48,797 nt of DNA from Prolixibacteraceae bacterium (GTDB lineage Bacteria > Bacteroidota > Bacteroidia > Bacteroidales > Prolixibacteraceae), in assembly GCA_030602265.1 (NCBI GenBank), contig JAUWAB010000027.1:1-48797 (forward strand). The letters run 5' to 3'. Made by a program: the position numbers and the translations under genes. Each line of letters opens with the position of its first letter. Position 1 is the stretch's first letter. Below, piece by piece: positions 18,041 through 25,990 of the stretch. The notes below the pieces were generated by a model. That model was not told where the DNA came from, searched no databases, and was given only the letters and a program-made list of their open reading frames with translations.

Positions 18041-18070
18041 CAATATTTTTCAACGTAACTGCTTTTCTCT

Positions 18071-18078
18071 TATTTTTG
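18071..18078 (+). promoter_or_regulatory. -7 box of the nitroreductase gene
   Basis: TATTTTTG, exact TAnnTTTG, 24 bases before the ATG at 18102. No clear -33 TTG. Confidence 0.5.
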
Positions 18079-18101
18079 GAGATCTAATTAATTCTTGCAG
18101 T

Positions 18102-18686
18102 ATGACAAACTATGAAGAACTTTTAGGGCTAATCAGAAAAAACAGAAGTTACCGGCGATTTGAAGAAAAAGTCCGTCTGACTGAAGATCAGCTTTTAAAA
18201 TGGATCAGCCTGTCCAGGTTTATTCCGTCGGGAAGGAACATGCAGCCATTGAAGTATGCCTTCAGCGTGGATGAGACGGTCAATTCCCTGATCTTTGAGC
18301 AACTGGCCTGGGCCGGCTATCTTAAAGACTGGAAAGGCCCGGAGCCGGGTGAGCGTCCGGCTGCTTACATTGCCATGCTAAAAGACAGATCGCTGAGTGA
18401 AAACATATACTGTGATGATGGCATTGCTGTTCAGACCATTCTGCTCGGCGCAGTAAGCGACGGCTATGGCGGCTGCATTGTCGGCTCATTCAACAAATCG
18501 AGAGTAAGCGCTATATTGCGGATCCCCGAACACCTGGAGCTACTATGGATTGTGGCCCTGGGCAAACCTGCCGAGACGGTAGTCCTGGAAGACCTTCAAG
18601 GGGAGGATATCCGTTACTGGCGTGACGAAAACCAGGTACACCATGTTCCTAAGCGGAGCCTTGAGGAACTGGTATTCCGGGGTTAA
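18102..18686 (+). CDS. Nitroreductase-family FMN oxidoreductase
   Basis: A 194-residue flavoprotein of the nitroreductase family, probably cytoplasmic. The FMN-phosphate motif is near the start (NRSYRRFEE), then SGRNMQPLKY, a middle helix DDGIAVQTILLGAVSDGYGGC, and the family's C-terminal ELLWIVALGKPAE strand. The ATG at 18102 matches the family start; the frame is open further upstream but overlaps the xylR promoter. It is divergent from xylR and convergent with proline dehydrogenase (20-base gap). The substrate is not predictable; the protein is a little shorter than NfsB-type enzymes. Confidence 0.85.
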   Translation: MTNYEELLGLIRKNRSYRRFEEKVRLTEDQLLKWISLSRFIPSGRNMQPLKYAFSVDETVNSLIFEQLAWAGYLKDWKGPEPGERPAAYIAMLKDRSLSENIYCDDGIAVQTILLGAVSDGYGGCIVGSFNKSRVSAILRIPEHLELLWIVALGKPAETVVLEDLQGEDIRYWRDENQVHHVPKRSLEELVFRG

Positions 18687-18706
18687 AACCTAAAACCAAT
18701 GGCCAG

Positions 18707-19618
18707 TTACCCCCTGAAGAACAAGGCCTTGATGATCAGCGATGCCATCCGCGGGTTCTCCTTGAGCCTGCGGGTAGAATAACCGAACCATTGTTTCCCG
18801 AAAGGAACATATACACGCATACGGTGTCCTTTCTCCACGATGGAGGCCCGCAGCTCGGGAGTAACCCCATAAAGCATCTGGAATTCGAACTCATTTTCGG
18901 GTGTCCGGTACTTTTCGATGAGCCGGTACGCTCCGTCAATCAGAAATTTATCGTGCGTGGCAATGCCCACATATATCCTGTTTTTCAACATATATTCGAG
19001 CAGGGTTAGAAACTGCGCCCTTACCTCCTCATATCCCTTCCACGCAATCTCCTTAGGTTCAATGTATATACCCTTGCACAATCTGAAATTCAGCGGTGAT
19101 TCCGGAGTGTGCATATCCATCATGCTCTCAATATCGGAAAGTGTCCTGCGCATATACGCCTGAAGCACGAGACCGACACTTAACGGAAATTCAGATTTCA
19201 GCTTTCTGTACAGGACCAACTCCCTGTCGACGCACTGGGAATCCTCCATGTCAATGCGGATGAAACTTCCCTTCTCAGCTGCCAGACCGACTACTTCCCG
19301 AATATATTGATAACATACTTCCTCATCGATAAGCAATCCGAACATGGTGGGCTTTACGGAAAAATTACCCTGAATTCCTTCGTCTGTAAAGCGGGTTATT
19401 ATCTCCAGATACTTCTCCTTGTTCTCGGTAGCCTCGTCAATATGTTGGATGAATTCACCAAGAAGATCCACAGTGACCAGCACACCGCTCTCATTTAGCT
19501 CCCTTGCGGCTTTTAATCCATCTTCAATAGTTTCTCCGGCAATGTACCGCTGGGAAAAGACCCAGACCAGTCTTTCCGGCATATATGGCAAAATATTGGC
19601 AATTAATTTATTAATCAT
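18707..19618 (-). CDS. Proline dehydrogenase
   Basis: A 303-residue FAD-dependent proline dehydrogenase that oxidises proline to pyrroline-5-carboxylate, here as a free-standing enzyme rather than a PutA fusion. Family blocks seen: IRIDMEDSQ, LQAYMRRT, FRLCKGIYIEPKEIA, IATHDKFLI, EFQMLYGV and the C-terminal YVPFGKQWFGYSTRRLKENP. The start at 19618 is used because conserved sequence begins there; an ATG at 19651 would add 11 residues. The partner P5C dehydrogenase gene is not in the window. Confidence 0.9.
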   Translation of the reverse strand: MINKLIANILPYMPERLVWVFSQRYIAGETIEDGLKAARELNESGVLVTVDLLGEFIQHIDEATENKEKYLEIITRFTDEGIQGNFSVKPTMFGLLIDEEVCYQYIREVVGLAAEKGSFIRIDMEDSQCVDRELVLYRKLKSEFPLSVGLVLQAYMRRTLSDIESMMDMHTPESPLNFRLCKGIYIEPKEIAWKGYEEVRAQFLTLLEYMLKNRIYVGIATHDKFLIDGAYRLIEKYRTPENEFEFQMLYGVTPELRASIVEKGHRMRVYVPFGKQWFGYSTRRLKENPRMASLIIKALFFRG

Positions 19619-19811
19619 GTCGGATTTATTCTTTGATATCAGATTAAACAAAAAACTATCAACTTGTTAAAAATACAACCTCAGGAAATACAATTTCAAT
19701 GATGTTTATCAGAATGAGATTATGATTTTACACAGGTTTTGTAAACTTTTTCCTGTTATCGGGGAACCTTAAAAAATGTGAAAGAATACAGCTGCTTTAG
19801 AATGAAAAAAT

Positions 19812-19819
19812 TATCTTTG
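19812..19819 (+). promoter_or_regulatory. -7 box of the OmpH-like gene
   Basis: TATCTTTG, exact TAnnTTTG, 23 bases before the ATG at 19843. No exact -33 TTG at the usual spacing. Confidence 0.5.
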
Positions 19820-19842
19820 CCGGATCAAAAAAATAGTTTGAA

Positions 19843-20445
19843 ATGAAGGGAACATCATTAATTGTTAGCATTGTTTTAGCTGTTGCTGTACTGGTACTTT
19901 ACATTCTGCATTTCACCGGCGGAAATACTATCCTGGATGTATCCGGTGATTCGCCGGTATCGGAACGGACCGATGGTTTAAAGATAGCCTATATCAAGTC
20001 CGATTCCCTTATCATGAATTACGATTATGCGGAAGTGCTGCATGATGAATTCATGAAAAAACAGGAAGCCTTCACCCAGGAGTATGGATCGAAAAGACAA
20101 ACTTTTGAACGTGAGGCTGCAGAATTCCAGCAAAAACTTCAACGCGGCGGATTTCTTACCGAACAACGGGCCATCCAGGAACGTGACAGGCTTGTTGGCC
20201 GTGAACAGGAAATTGTGAAGCTCGACCAGGACCTTTCAACCAGGCTTGCTGAGATGCAGGCTGCCAATAACCAGATGATTATCGACAGCTTGCTGAATTA
20301 CCTGAAAATCTTCAATGCCGGTAAAAACTATGATTTTATCCTGAATGCCGGGGATGTCCTTATCGGCCCGGAAAGCGACAACATCACCAGCCAGGTTCTT
20401 CAGGCCATGAATGCCCGTTACCAGGCCTCGCAGACTAAAAAATAA
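19843..20445 (+). CDS. OmpH/Skp-like periplasmic chaperone
   Basis: A 200-residue protein of the OmpH (Skp) family, which holds outer-membrane proteins in the periplasm. An N-terminal hydrophobic segment (about 6-24) serves as signal or anchor. The opening strand IAYIKSDSLI is typical of the family, followed by long charged helices (about 65-150, rich in Glu, Gln, Lys and Arg) that would form the tentacle coiled coils, and a closing beta part (YDFILNAGDVLIGPESDNITSQVL). It is a single gene closed by a strong terminator. It may stay anchored in the membrane, unlike soluble Skp. Confidence 0.85.
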   Translation: MKGTSLIVSIVLAVAVLVLYILHFTGGNTILDVSGDSPVSERTDGLKIAYIKSDSLIMNYDYAEVLHDEFMKKQEAFTQEYGSKRQTFEREAAEFQQKLQRGGFLTEQRAIQERDRLVGREQEIVKLDQDLSTRLAEMQAANNQMIIDSLLNYLKIFNAGKNYDFILNAGDVLIGPESDNITSQVLQAMNARYQASQTKK

Positions 20446-20464
20446 TACTTGTCATTACCGATAT

Positions 20465-20494
20465 AAATCCGGGTATCATCCCGGATTTTTTTTT
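20465..20494 (+). terminator. Rho-independent terminator after the OmpH-like gene
   Basis: A 9-base perfect stem (AAATCCGGG with CCCGGATTT) with a 6-base loop, followed by a T run. It separates the chaperone gene from the glycosyltransferase gene 14 bases further on. Confidence 0.9.
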
Positions 20495-20507
20495 CAAGTT
20501 AACCGGT

Positions 20508-21695
20508 ATGTTCGCTGATAAATATTTCGCACGTTACGGCCAGTATCACTCCCTGATCGCGGAGGTCCCGGATGGGGAACTGAAACTGTTCATCATGATA
20601 CCCTGTTTCCGGGAACCTGACATCCTTCGTACCCTGGAGTCTCTTCGCGCTTGCAACCTGCCGGCAGGGGTAGCCGAGGTGTTCACCATCATCAACCAGC
20701 CGGAAGACTGTCCTGAAGAGATTTCCCGGTTCAATCTCAACACCTTCCGCGAGGTTTCTGAGTGGAACCGTAAAAACAGTTGCAGCCGGCTCCGGTTTTA
20801 TACTTCAGAGCCGGTAAAACTTCCCCGGAAATGGGCAGGCGTGGGAATGGCACGCAAGCGCGGAATGGATGAGGGGCTGTGGCGGTTCAATCAGACTGGC
20901 CACAAACACGGGATTATCGTCTCGCTGGATGCCGACACACTGGTTGAGACCAATTATCTGACTTCCATAGAGACCCATTTCAGGAAAAATCCATCGCATG
21001 CAGGAGCAACCATTGCGTTCAGTCATCAGCTTGAAAACATAGAGGAAAAGTTGAGGGAAGGCATACTGCTCTACGAAAAATACATGGACTATTACAAGCT
21101 TGCCCTTGAATATGCCGGATATCCGCACGCGCTCTATACCATCGGATCGGCTTTTGCTGTCACAGCCGAAGCTTACATGAAACGGGGAGGAATGACCAGG
21201 CGGAAGGCCGGTGAAGATTTCTATTTTCTGCAGACCCTGCCACAGGTCGGCAAAGTCGGCGAGATCACGGATACAGCAGTACATCCGTCGGCCAGGGTAT
21301 CCGACAGGGTTCCCTTTGGCACCGGACCGGCCATGCAGAACTGGATGACTGATTCGGCCGATCTCAGAATTTCGTATAACATCCAGGCATTTAAAGACTT
21401 AAAGACTCTCTTTTCCCAACACAGCCTTCTATACCAAATTTCGGAGTCCGACTATCAGTACTTTATGAATTCCCTTCCACCATCAGTCGCATCATTCCTC
21501 AACCAGGAAGATTTTTACAGTGAGTTATCAGGGTTATCCAATAATTGTGCGGGAGTAGAGATTTTCAGCCAACGGTTCTTTCAGCTGTTCAACGCCTTCA
21601 GGATACTGAAGTTCATCAACTTTTCACATGCGCACTTCTATCCCAGGCAAGCGCTCGATGAGGCATTCGGGGAACTGGAGATATTGAGGGGCTGA
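20508..21695 (+). CDS. Family 2 glycosyltransferase-like protein
   Basis: A 395-residue protein with a GT2-type fold in its first half. The opening strand IMIPCFREPDILRTLESL binds the nucleotide sugar, and VSLDADTLVETNYL carries the DxD-like metal site. RKAGEDFYFLQTLPQ supplies the later acidic ED motif. No transmembrane helix is seen, so the protein is soluble or peripheral. The last 100 residues match no domain that I recognise. The donor and acceptor are unknown, and there are no linked glycan genes on either side. Confidence 0.75.
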   Translation: MFADKYFARYGQYHSLIAEVPDGELKLFIMIPCFREPDILRTLESLRACNLPAGVAEVFTIINQPEDCPEEISRFNLNTFREVSEWNRKNSCSRLRFYTSEPVKLPRKWAGVGMARKRGMDEGLWRFNQTGHKHGIIVSLDADTLVETNYLTSIETHFRKNPSHAGATIAFSHQLENIEEKLREGILLYEKYMDYYKLALEYAGYPHALYTIGSAFAVTAEAYMKRGGMTRRKAGEDFYFLQTLPQVGKVGEITDTAVHPSARVSDRVPFGTGPAMQNWMTDSADLRISYNIQAFKDLKTLFSQHSLLYQISESDYQYFMNSLPPSVASFLNQEDFYSELSGLSNNCAGVEIFSQRFFQLFNAFRILKFINFSHAHFYPRQALDEAFGELEILRG

Positions 21696-21724
21696 ACACA
21701 GGCTGTAACCTGACGTTCAACCCC
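21688..21724. terminator. Probable bidirectional terminator between GT2 and araA
   Basis: A 10-base stem (GGGGCTGAAC with GTTCAACCCC, one mismatch on the + strand that becomes a wobble on the - strand) encloses a 17-base loop. It spans the GT2 stop and lies 9 bases from the araA stop. The T tract is weak on both sides. Confidence 0.45.
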
Positions 21725-21732
21725 TTAATCAT

Positions 21733-23241
21733 TTACCTCAGGCCATTGGCCAGCATATAATACATTTCATTCCAGCGGAGTTCCTTCTTGATATCCGTGA
21801 TAGTTGTATTCTCATCAATCAGCAGGTATTCTATATCCGCCATTTCGGCAAAATCCTCGAGATATTCCTTGTCAACAGCCATACTGAATGCCGTATGGTG
21901 AGCCCCGCCGGCTAAAATCCAGGCAGCAGCTCCGATCTGCAGGTTCGGTTTCGGTTTCCACATAGCCCGGGCAACCGGCAGTTTCGGGAAATCAGCATCT
22001 GGAGAAACCACATCCACGGGATTCACAATCATCCTGAAACGGTTCCCCATATCAATGATGGAAGCATTGACCCCGGCACCATCCGGAACCCCGAACACCA
22101 GCCTGGCAGGATCAGCTTTCCCTCCGATACCCAAAGGATGAACTTCGAGCTTAGGTTTTGAATGGGACACCGACGGACAGATCTCCAGCATATGGGCACC
22201 TAATACCTTCATTCCGGCCGGATCGAGGTGATAGGTATAATCCTCCATAAAAGAGGTCCCGCCTGGCAAACCCTGCCCCATGACTTTCAGCGCACGGACC
22301 AGTGCAGCATGTTTCCAGTCGCCTTCAGCACCAAAACCATATCCCTGTGCCATAAGCCGCTGTACAGCCAGACCCGGCAACTGCTCCAGGCCGTGAAGAT
22401 CTTCGAAAGTGGTGGTAAAGGCCGTAAAGCCTCCAGATTCGAGGAATGCTTTCATTCCAAGTTCATATCTGGCCTGTACCCTCACGTTGGGATGGTATTC
22501 CCCGCCGGGCAGACCGGCTTTGTCGACATCATAAGTGGTAATGTATTCATCCACCAGATGGGCAACATCATTTTCAGGGACGGCCTTGATAGCCTTCACC
22601 AGATCACCGATCCCGTAACCGCTAACGGTATAGCCAAACCTGATCTGGGCTTCAACTTTATCACCCTCAGTTACAGCAACTTCGCGCATATTATCACCAA
22701 AACGGGCAACTTTTCCATGATGCCAGTCGTGCCATGCTGCAGCTGCACGAACCCATACGCCTACCCGCTCACGGATATTCTCATCTTTCCAGTGACCGAC
22801 GACTACTTTGCGGTTCTTGCGAAGGCGGCTGACAATAAATCCATATTCCCGGCCTCCATGAGCAGACTGGTTCAGGTTCATGAAATCCATGTCTATGTCT
22901 GAATAGGGAATATCACGGTTGAACTGCGTGTGAAGGTGCAGAAGCGGCTTGCGCAGGACCTGCAGCCCGGCAATCCACATCTTGGCAGGCGAAAAAGTGT
23001 GCATCCAGGTAATGACTCCGATACAGTTGGGTGAGGAGTTGGCTTCAATACAGAAACGGGTAATGGCATCCGAAGAGGTCAGAACCGGCTTGAAGATCAC
23101 ATTAACCGGTATCTCTTCACTGGTGGTCAGTCCCTGTACAATCTCCATGGAATCCCTGTCTACCTGCTGCAGGGTGTGTTCACCGTATAGGTGTTGGCTG
23201 CCGGTGGCAAACCATACTTCGAGGTTGGCGTATTTCTTCAT
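21733..23241 (-). CDS. araA: L-arabinose isomerase
   Basis: A 502-residue L-arabinose isomerase converting L-arabinose to L-ribulose. The start at 23241 ([20 protein letters not shown]) is the family's usual N-terminus. Other family blocks are [51 protein letters not shown] and [10 protein letters not shown], giving the Glu and His metal ligands. araB and araD are absent here; the neighbours are a convergent glycosyltransferase and, 78 bases upstream on the same strand, an amino-acid decarboxylase. Regulation is not evident from sequence. Confidence 0.95.
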   Translation of the reverse strand: MKKYANLEVWFATGSQHLYGEHTLQQVDRDSMEIVQGLTTSEEIPVNVIFKPVLTSSDAITRFCIEANSSPNCIGVITWMHTFSPAKMWIAGLQVLRKPLLHLHTQFNRDIPYSDIDMDFMNLNQSAHGGREYGFIVSRLRKNRKVVVGHWKDENIRERVGVWVRAAAAWHDWHHGKVARFGDNMREVAVTEGDKVEAQIRFGYTVSGYGIGDLVKAIKAVPENDVAHLVDEYITTYDVDKAGLPGGEYHPNVRVQARYELGMKAFLESGGFTAFTTTFEDLHGLEQLPGLAVQRLMAQGYGFGAEGDWKHAALVRALKVMGQGLPGGTSFMEDYTYHLDPAGMKVLGAHMLEICPSVSHSKPKLEVHPLGIGGKADPARLVFGVPDGAGVNASIIDMGNRFRMIVNPVDVVSPDADFPKLPVARAMWKPKPNLQIGAAAWILAGGAHHTAFSMAVDKEYLEDFAEMADIEYLLIDENTTITDIKKELRWNEMYYMLANGLR

Positions 23242-23319
23242 ATCATTTGATTTAATTAATTGGCTAAAAGTAAGCATTTATTCTTAAAAGTACAATTAAC
23301 TTTTATTGCATATAAACAT

Positions 23320-24750
23320 TTAATTCCGAATCTTTTCAATCTCAGCTAACAACAGTTTCTTCAGCTTATCGACATGTCTGGACTCAGTGCCGGTCTGTGC
23401 CACACTTAGCCGGAGAACAATCCTGCCATCCAGTTTGGTATGGGTAAAATAGCATTCTCCGGCCTGGTTGATGTTATCCATAATTTGCATATTATGTTCA
23501 TCGCTTCCGCGATACCTGAAACACACCAGGTTAAGTGGAGGCGGCATTATGAGTTCAAACTCACCTCTGCTTTGCACCCACTGTGCAAATTCATGGGCCA
23601 TAGCGACATGTTGCCTGATGTGGTGCCTTAATCCTTCTGATCCGTAATGCCGGATCACGAACCAGAGCTTAAGTGACCGGAACCGCCTTCCCAACTGGAT
23701 GTGCCAGTCGCGGTAATCAATAACGGCCCCCGATTCAGTTGCCTGGTTTCTCAGATATTCCGGCAGGATCGAAAACGTATGGATCAGGTGTTTGCGGTCG
23801 GCCACCCAGAAGCAGTCGCAATCAAAATTGGTGAACATCCATTTGTGTGGATTGAAGCAGAAGCTGTCGGCAAGCTCCATACCATCGGCAAGATACCTGA
23901 ATTCCGGGCATACCAGGGCCGTCCCCGACATGGCTCCGTCGACATGAAACCAAAGATCTTCATGCCGGCATATTTCCCCGATTTTCCGCAACGGATCCAT
24001 GGCATTGGATGACGTAGTCCCAATGGTTCCGCATACGAAAAACGGTATATTTCCTGACTGACGGTCAGCGGAAATTTGCCTCCGGAGATCCTCCGGATCC
24101 ATGGCAAAATTTTCATTGACTGCAACAACCCTCAGGTTTTCATAGCCAATTCCGGCAATTTTTGCAGCCTTCTCCAGGGAAGAGTGGGTCTGGGAAGATA
24201 CATAGGCCGTCAGTTTACCCTGAACACCCTTCCGGTTCGAAACAAAGAAAGTAGCCTTTTCGCGGGCTGCAACCATGGCGGTAAGGGCAGATGAGGAAGC
24301 GGTATCCTGGATCACACCTCCGCCTTTACCCGCCGACCGGAAATCGGCCGGAAGGGCCATCATATCGGCAAGCCAGTCGAGCACCCTTGTTTCAAGCTCG
24401 GTGGCTGCCGGACTTGTAGCCCATATCATCCCCTGCACACCCAGTCCGGATGACAACAGGTCACCCAATATCGACGGGAATGAGGTATTCGACGGAAAAT
24501 AGGCAAAAAAACCAGGGTGTTGCCAGTGGGTAATTCCGGGCATGATAATCTGCTCCACATCTGTGAGCATCGTGTCGAAAGACTCGCCCTCAGCGGGAGC
24601 CTTAGCGGGAAGTTTATTGAAAACATCACCCGGCCGGATCTGCGACAGCACAGGATACTTCTCTATCTCCTCATAATAATCGGCTATCCAGTCGATAAGT
24701 TTTTTCCCCTGCTCCCTGAATTGTCCGGGGGTCATATGATAACTGTTCAT
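23320..24750 (-). CDS. PLP-dependent group II (aromatic-type) amino-acid decarboxylase
   Basis: A 476-residue pyridoxal-phosphate decarboxylase close in layout to aromatic-L-amino-acid/tyrosine decarboxylases. It opens with GKKLIDWIADYYEEIEKYPV and THWQHPGFFAYFPSNTSFPSI, the family's N-terminal arm. QDTASSSALTA is the phosphate site, and the Schiff-base lysine is Lys303 in FCFNPHKWM. The usual HVDAAxAGS block is HVDGAMSGT, with Gly in place of Ala and Met-Ser in place of the aromatic/Ala pair. The product would be a trace amine such as tyramine, phenethylamine or tryptamine, which is inference. No linked amino-acid/amine antiporter, so acid resistance is not suggested. Confidence 0.87.
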   Translation of the reverse strand: MNSYHMTPGQFREQGKKLIDWIADYYEEIEKYPVLSQIRPGDVFNKLPAKAPAEGESFDTMLTDVEQIIMPGITHWQHPGFFAYFPSNTSFPSILGDLLSSGLGVQGMIWATSPAATELETRVLDWLADMMALPADFRSAGKGGGVIQDTASSSALTAMVAAREKATFFVSNRKGVQGKLTAYVSSQTHSSLEKAAKIAGIGYENLRVVAVNENFAMDPEDLRRQISADRQSGNIPFFVCGTIGTTSSNAMDPLRKIGEICRHEDLWFHVDGAMSGTALVCPEFRYLADGMELADSFCFNPHKWMFTNFDCDCFWVADRKHLIHTFSILPEYLRNQATESGAVIDYRDWHIQLGRRFRSLKLWFVIRHYGSEGLRHHIRQHVAMAHEFAQWVQSRGEFELIMPPPLNLVCFRYRGSDEHNMQIMDNINQAGECYFTHTKLDGRIVLRLSVAQTGTESRHVDKLKKLLLAEIEKIRN

Positions 24751-24779
24751 AGTTGGAAATATTAGCGCGTTGAAACTAA

Positions 24780-24787
24780 CAAAATTA
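24780..24787 (-). promoter_or_regulatory. -7 box of the decarboxylase gene
   Basis: The minus strand reads TAATTTTG, exact TAnnTTTG, 30 bases before the ATG at 24750. No -33 TTG at the usual spacing. Confidence 0.45.
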
Positions 24788-24834
24788 ATATTTCCACTGA
24801 AGCGGAGAAGTTATTTCAAGGTTGGATTTTATAC

Positions 24835-24859
24835 CCGGTTCAATCTTGGATTGAGCCGG
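24835..24859 (-). terminator. Hairpin after the acylphosphatase gene, possible terminator
   Basis: An 11-base stem (CCGGTTCAATC with GATTGAGCCGG, one wobble) with a 3-base loop lies 44 bases past the acylphosphatase stop and upstream of the decarboxylase promoter. There is no T tract, so termination is uncertain; it could also act as an RNA 3' end stabiliser. Confidence 0.4.
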
Positions 24860-24902
24860 CCGCCATTAACCGGGATATCTGCTATCAGCTCAGGTACAGA
24901 TT

Positions 24903-25178
24903 TCAAAAGCGGATAATAAAATCATCATATGCCCCGGAATAGGGAGACTTTGCAATAGAAAACCCTGTAACCCGCGCCATCGGAGGCCCAAGTCTGAGAT
25001 GGTCTGCATAGGTATCCAGATCGGTAACATCACCCTCTGCGACGACCAAAACCTCCCTTCCGGGGAGGTTTCTCACATAGCCGGTGATTCCATGCTCCTG
25101 GGCCCTTTTTCTGGCAAAATAACGGAAACCAACTCCCTGTACCTTGCCGGAAACCACCATTTCGTACTGAAACTTCAT
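24903..25178 (-). CDS. acyP: Acylphosphatase
   Basis: A 91-residue acylphosphatase that hydrolyses acyl-phosphate bonds. The phosphate-binding loop is GKVQGVGFR with catalytic Arg19, and the catalytic Asn37 is in GYVRNLPG. The length is complete for the family. Its ATG overlaps the last base of the stop of the preceding membrane-protein gene (TGATG), so the two are translationally coupled. Confidence 0.94.
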   Translation of the reverse strand: MKFQYEMVVSGKVQGVGFRYFARKRAQEHGITGYVRNLPGREVLVVAEGDVTDLDTYADHLRLGPPMARVTGFSIAKSPYSGAYDDFIIRF

Positions 25179-25564
25179 CAGGTAAGATGGACTTCTTTCT
25201 TTTCAAACGGAGGTTTAAACAATGCAACCGTTTCATCCTGTACCAAAACCCAGATGGAATATATCCCAACTGCGGTCCCTACCGGCACATTCAACAGCTT
25301 GATGACAGACAGGATCAGGGTAAGGATCCGGGCCCATTCCTTTCTCCGGAATAAACCAACACCTGCCACAATTCCCGGCAGGCTGAAAATGATCATAATC
25401 CAGATAATAACCGAAGCAATAATTGGCAGGACTTTACTGGCCACCGGATCATCCACAAATCCACCGACCAGTCCAAGAATAACCGCAGCAAACAGGGCGA
25501 TTACCAGGCCGAAAATGCTTAATCCGATAAACAGGGCAGCAACAACGTTTACATGTTTTTCCAT
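25178..25564 (-). CDS. Small four-helix membrane protein, unknown function
   Basis: A 128-residue integral membrane protein with about four hydrophobic segments (roughly 8-34, 44-70, 80-92 and 95-108) and a charged soluble tail. GLFRRKEWARILTLIL between helices is a pattern often seen in small DUF-type inner-membrane proteins of Bacteroidota. I cannot assign a function. It is cotranscribed and translationally coupled with acylphosphatase. Confidence 0.75.
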   Translation of the reverse strand: MEKHVNVVAALFIGLSIFGLVIALFAAVILGLVGGFVDDPVASKVLPIIASVIIWIMIIFSLPGIVAGVGLFRRKEWARILTLILSVIKLLNVPVGTAVGIYSIWVLVQDETVALFKPPFEKKEVHLT

Positions 25565-25701
25565 CGTTCAATGATTTAATAATTTTTAGTAAAGTTACGA
25601 AAGAGCTGTTTTTTCCTTCTTCAATAACAGGTGAATATCAACTTTTTTCCGGCAAACTGGTTATTATTAAAGGTAAAGTGAACTTTTACCTGCATTAGAT
25701 T

Positions 25702-25709
25702 TAATTTTG
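25702..25709 (+). promoter_or_regulatory. -7 box of the small NqrM-like gene
   Basis: TAATTTTG, exact TAnnTTTG, 27 bases before the ATG at 25736. A 7-base inverted repeat (AGGTAAA/TTTACCT, 25671-25691) lies just upstream at the distance where a -33 element or a regulator site would be. Confidence 0.45.
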
Positions 25710-25735
25710 TATCAGAAAAACAAAAATATCCGGAT

Positions 25736-25987
25736 ATGAATTTTTTGGTTGTATTGATACTTGCGGTTGTGCTTCTGGCGATAGCCTTCGCAGGATTTGC
25801 CATCAACATATTAATAAAAAAGGGAGGAAAATTCCCCAACACCCATATCAGCAGCAATAAATACCTGCAGGATCAGGGAATCAGCTGTGCCCAGTCGTAC
25901 GACAAAATGGAACAACAAAAAGCCCGGAAGCAAATAAAATTTGACAGGCTGAATATCGATACACTAAGGGGCAATTCTGCTGAATAA
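25736..25987 (+). CDS. Small single-helix membrane protein, NqrM-like layout
   Basis: An 83-residue protein with one N-terminal transmembrane helix (about 3-27, LLAIAFAGFAINILI) and a short basic tail. Its layout recalls NqrM, the small membrane protein that matures Na+-NQR, and related small Bacteroidota proteins whose tail opens G-x-F followed by several cysteines. Here the tail is GGKFPNTHISSNKYL and holds only one cysteine, Cys51. It ends 3 bases from the convergent apbE gene, which itself serves Nqr. The context favours a link to Nqr, but loss of the Cys cluster weakens an NqrM assignment. Function unproven. Confidence 0.6.
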   Translation: MNFLVVLILAVVLLAIAFAGFAINILIKKGGKFPNTHISSNKYLQDQGISCAQSYDKMEQQKARKQIKFDRLNIDTLRGNSAE

Positions 25988-25990
25988 ACC

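Noticed and set aside
22228-22902. A 224-codon open frame on the + strand opposite araA
   Set aside because: Antisense to a complete, well conserved isomerase gene; no domain, start signal or promoter.
24999-25574. A 191-codon frame opposite the acylphosphatase and membrane-protein genes
   Set aside because: Covers both complete genes on the other strand; composition low in complexity with no family match.
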